Below, in pieces: positions 33,423 to 35,120 of a stretch of DNA of 35,120 bases. The stretch covers positions 1-35,120 of the forward strand of contig JACQDF010000046.1 in NCBI GenBank assembly GCA_016201205.1, given 5' to 3'. The notes beneath the pieces are model-generated. The model worked only from the letters and a program-made list of their open reading frames with translations, had not been told where the DNA came from and searched no databases. Positions within the stretch are counted from its first letter, which is position 1. Every line of letters starts with the position of its first letter. The stretch comes from Acidobacteriota bacterium. GTDB lineage: Bacteria > Acidobacteriota > Terriglobia > Bryobacterales > Bryobacteraceae. A program made the translations under genes and the position numbers.

Positions 33423-33513
33423 AGGAACACGCGCAAAACGGACCGCGCCCGCGGCAGGAACACTCCGGTGTTCCCAACGACTTGGCGCCGCGGGGCGCGG
33501 CCTTTGCGCTTCT
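33423..33513 (-). repeat. 92-bp palindromic repeat, copy B (inverted)
   Basis: It is the reverse complement of copy A at 26939-27030, differing by about one substitution and one missing base. It ends 4 nt before the GTG of the macrodomain gene and begins about 40 nt from the start of the YCII gene, so it fills the divergent intergenic region. Confidence 0.8.
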
Positions 33514-33517
33514 TGAT

Positions 33518-34069
33518 GTGCAGTACGAATTTACAAACGGACGGATCCTCCACCTGGTGCAGGGCGACATCACGCAAGTGCCGGTGGACGCGATCTCGAA
33601 TGCGGCAAACGCGGCGTTGCGCGGAGGCGGCGGAGTGGACGGTGCGATCCATCGCGCGGGCGGCGAAGCGATCATGGCGGAGTTGGACGTGATCAGGGCC
33701 GAGCAAGGCGGCTGCCCTACGGGAAGCGCCGTCGCCACCACCGCGGGCCGTCTACCCGCCACATACGTGTTTCACGCGGTTGGGCCCATTTATTCCGGAG
33801 CGAAACGAGACGCGGAGATGCTGGCATCCTGTTACCGGCGCTGTCTGGAGCTGGCTGATGAGCGCCAGGTCAAGCGCATCAGTTTTCCTTCGATCAGCAC
33901 GGGCGTGTACGGCTACCCACTCGATGAAGCGGCGCCGATCGCGGTGGGAACAGTGGCGGACTGGCTTGCGAATCGGGAGACTTCGGTCGAGGAGGCGATT
34001 TTCGTGCTCTTTGACCGGCGGACGCTGGAGGCGTATGAGCGAGCGCTCAAGGCCCGCGTCAGAAATTGA
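33518..34069 (+). CDS. Macrodomain (ADP-ribose-binding) protein
   Basis: The protein has 183 residues. It matches the Appr-1''-p processing/macro family: LHLVQGDITQVPVDAISNAANAALRGGGGVDGAIHRAGG (about 10-48), the GxAVATTAGRLPATYVFHAVGPIY segment, and ISFPSISTGVYGYPLDEAAPIAV, the ADP-ribose loop. It probably removes ADP-ribose from proteins or O-acetyl-ADP-ribose. The start is uncertain: the frame is open upstream through the palindromic repeat, the GTG at 33518 is the nearest sensible start, and no ribosome binding site is visible because the repeat ends just before it. The DUF1080 gene follows after 15 bp. Confidence 0.9.
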   Translation: MQYEFTNGRILHLVQGDITQVPVDAISNAANAALRGGGGVDGAIHRAGGEAIMAELDVIRAEQGGCPTGSAVATTAGRLPATYVFHAVGPIYSGAKRDAEMLASCYRRCLELADERQVKRISFPSISTGVYGYPLDEAAPIAVGTVADWLANRETSVEEAIFVLFDRRTLEAYERALKARVRN

Positions 34070-34084
34070 TATCGTGGGAAAACT

Positions 34085-34909
34085 ATGACACGCACCATCC
34101 TGTCAGCCCTGGCTGCCGCCTGCCTGCTCTCGGGTCAGACGGAGCAGAAGAAGGACCGCTCGCTCGGCTACGACGACACGCCATTGCTGCCCGGACAGAA
34201 GTGGCGTGTCCACGATGTGGCCAGGCCACGCCCGCCGAAGGTGATTCCGGGAGCCCAGCCATCGGACGCGATTGTGCTTTTTGACGGCCGCAACCTTTCC
34301 CGGTGGACAGGCATGCTGAGGGGAGGCGCGGTTGTCGAGCCGAAGTGGAAAGTGGAGAACGGCTACATGGAAGTGACCCCGGGCAGCGGGCATCTGGTGA
34401 GCAAGGAGAAATTCGGCGATTGCCAGTTGCACGTCGAGTGGGCAACGCCCGCCGACGGTCAAGGCAAAGGGCAAAGCGCGGGTAACAGCGGAGTGGCGTT
34501 GATGGGGCACTACGAAATCCAGGTGCTCGAATCGCTCCACAACGAGACCTACGCGGACGGGCAGGCGGGTTCGATCTACGGGCAGTGGCCGCCGCTGGTG
34601 AACGCGTCGCGAGGGCCGGGCGAGTGGCAGACGTTCGACATTTTCTTTGAAGCGCCACGATTTGAAAGCGGAAAGCTGGTGAAGACGGCGTATTTCACCG
34701 TGGTGCACAACGGGGTGCTGGTGCACCATCGCAAGGAAGTGCTGGGGCGGGCGGTGCATGCCCGAGTCGCGCAGTATGCCCCGCACGGGCCGGAGGAGCC
34801 GCTGATGCTGCAAAATCATGGCCGGCCGGTGCGCTTTCGGAATATCTGGATCAGGCGGCTCAACGGGTACGACGAACCATCTAACGATGCGATCTCGAAA
34901 CCACGTTGA
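34085..34909 (+). CDS. Secreted DUF1080 (3-keto-disaccharide hydrolase-like) protein
   Basis: The protein has 274 residues. The signal peptide is MTRTILSALAAACLLSGQ. The concanavalin-like DUF1080 domain includes IVLFDGRNLSRWTGM, WKVENGYMEVTPGSGHLVSKEKFGDCQLHVEW, GNSGVALMGHYEIQVLESLHNETYADGQAGSIYGQWPPLVNASR, GEWQTFDIFFEAPRF and GPEEPLMLQNHGRPVRFRNIWIR, all family hallmarks. Members act on 3-keto glycosides or bind glycans outside the cell and often accompany exported MocA oxidoreductases such as the one at 13786. A small hairpin at 34960-34974 (GGCGC/GCGCC) lies downstream but lacks a T-run. Confidence 0.92.
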   Translation: MTRTILSALAAACLLSGQTEQKKDRSLGYDDTPLLPGQKWRVHDVARPRPPKVIPGAQPSDAIVLFDGRNLSRWTGMLRGGAVVEPKWKVENGYMEVTPGSGHLVSKEKFGDCQLHVEWATPADGQGKGQSAGNSGVALMGHYEIQVLESLHNETYADGQAGSIYGQWPPLVNASRGPGEWQTFDIFFEAPRFESGKLVKTAYFTVVHNGVLVHHRKEVLGRAVHARVAQYAPHGPEEPLMLQNHGRPVRFRNIWIRRLNGYDEPSNDAISKPR

Positions 34910-35027
34910 CTGGTCCGCTTGTGGTGAGAGAGGACCTTGCAGGTTGTGAGTTTGCCGATGGCGCGCTGTGCGCCGCTTCTAGGGTTTCGCTAGCCTGCAT
35001 TTTCGCGCGTGGCGCTCAACTAACAAT

Positions 35028-35120
35028 CTAGCGAAAGCGGATCTGGAGGGGGCGGCCATCCCACCAAGGAATGGAGGTGGCTTTCTCGCCGAAGCCGGCG
35101 GCGATCAGCAGGGGATTGTG
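35028..35120 (-). CDS. C-terminal end of an unidentified protein, cut by window edge
   Basis: From the right edge the minus strand is open for 30 residues to a TAG at 35028-35030: NPLLIAAGFGEKATSIPWWD then GRPLQIRFR. The composition is protein-like, and the alternating hydrophobic ending with a final aromatic residue resembles the last strand of an outer-membrane or beta-sandwich protein. Too short to name. A 9-bp inverted repeat, TTTCGCTAG (34985-34993) with CTAGCGAAA (35028-35036), overlaps its stop. Confidence 0.5.
   Translation of the reverse strand, partial: HNPLLIAAGFGEKATSIPWWDGRPLQIRFR

Overview
The window looks like a chromosome segment from a high-GC acidobacterium, most likely of the Solibacter/Bryobacter group. 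The reasons are an Oar-like TonB-dependent receptor with an N-terminal carboxypeptidase-regulatory-like domain, secreted TPR, DUF1080 and ceramidase-type proteins, many Gfo/Idh/MocA oxidoreductases, and several families of GC-rich intergenic palindromes. The assignment rests on family content only. No 16S rRNA gene is present.

Layout. (1) 1-2455: a minus-strand gene cut by the left edge, a secreted TPR protein, a DUF2442 protein and a decayed DUF4160-like partner. (2) 2456-7209: a minus-strand inositol-catabolism operon, read iolB - iolC - Cgl0159-type aldolase - iolD, with start/stop overlaps at two junctions and strong ribosome binding sites. (3) 7277-10041: a lipoprotein, a ROK sugar kinase and an AlkZ/YcaQ-like winged-helix gene with an in-frame TGA near its 5' end. 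(4) 10193-16470: a six-gene plus-strand operon (SIS isomerase, MocA oxidoreductase, SDR, MetE-core methyltransferase, Tat-type MocA oxidoreductase, neutral ceramidase-like hydrolase), nearly all genes overlapping or almost touching. It looks like an uncharacterised sugar or cyclitol pathway. (5) 16510-16954: RNase P RNA with promoter-like box and terminator. (6) 17035-23409: flagellar basal body and export operon flgBC-fliEFGHIJ, interrupted between fliE and fliF by a long nested palindrome. (7) 23514-26314: an M28B peptidase, divergent from a DUF433/DUF5615 toxin-antitoxin pair across a perfect 12+1+12 bp palindrome. (8) 26315-32214: intact genes (TonB-dependent receptor, methyltransferase) embedded among relics. 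These include fragments of a secreted protein, a TPR-type C-terminus, a membrane glycosyltransferase-like gene, a second copy of the TonB receptor and a second copy of the pilZ 5' end. (9) 32215-35120: PilZ protein, tRNA-His, secreted double-YCII protein, macrodomain protein, DUF1080 protein and the C-terminal end of another gene.

How the parts fit. The iol operon encodes isomerisation, ring opening, phosphorylation and probably aldol cleavage of inositol-derived intermediates. It lacks IolG, IolE and IolA, so those must be encoded elsewhere; one of the nearby MocA oxidoreductases could supply an IolG-like step. The ROK kinase and SIS isomerase also point to sugar use. Two themes recur. Several first-in-transcript genes have a -10-like hexamer 8-9 nt before the ATG and no ribosome binding site, which suggests leaderless mRNAs. 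A roughly 92-bp palindromic repeat occurs in two nearly identical inverted copies, at 26939-27030 and 33423-33513, with a 20-nt piece beside rnpB. All calls are from reading the sequence; no database search was run.
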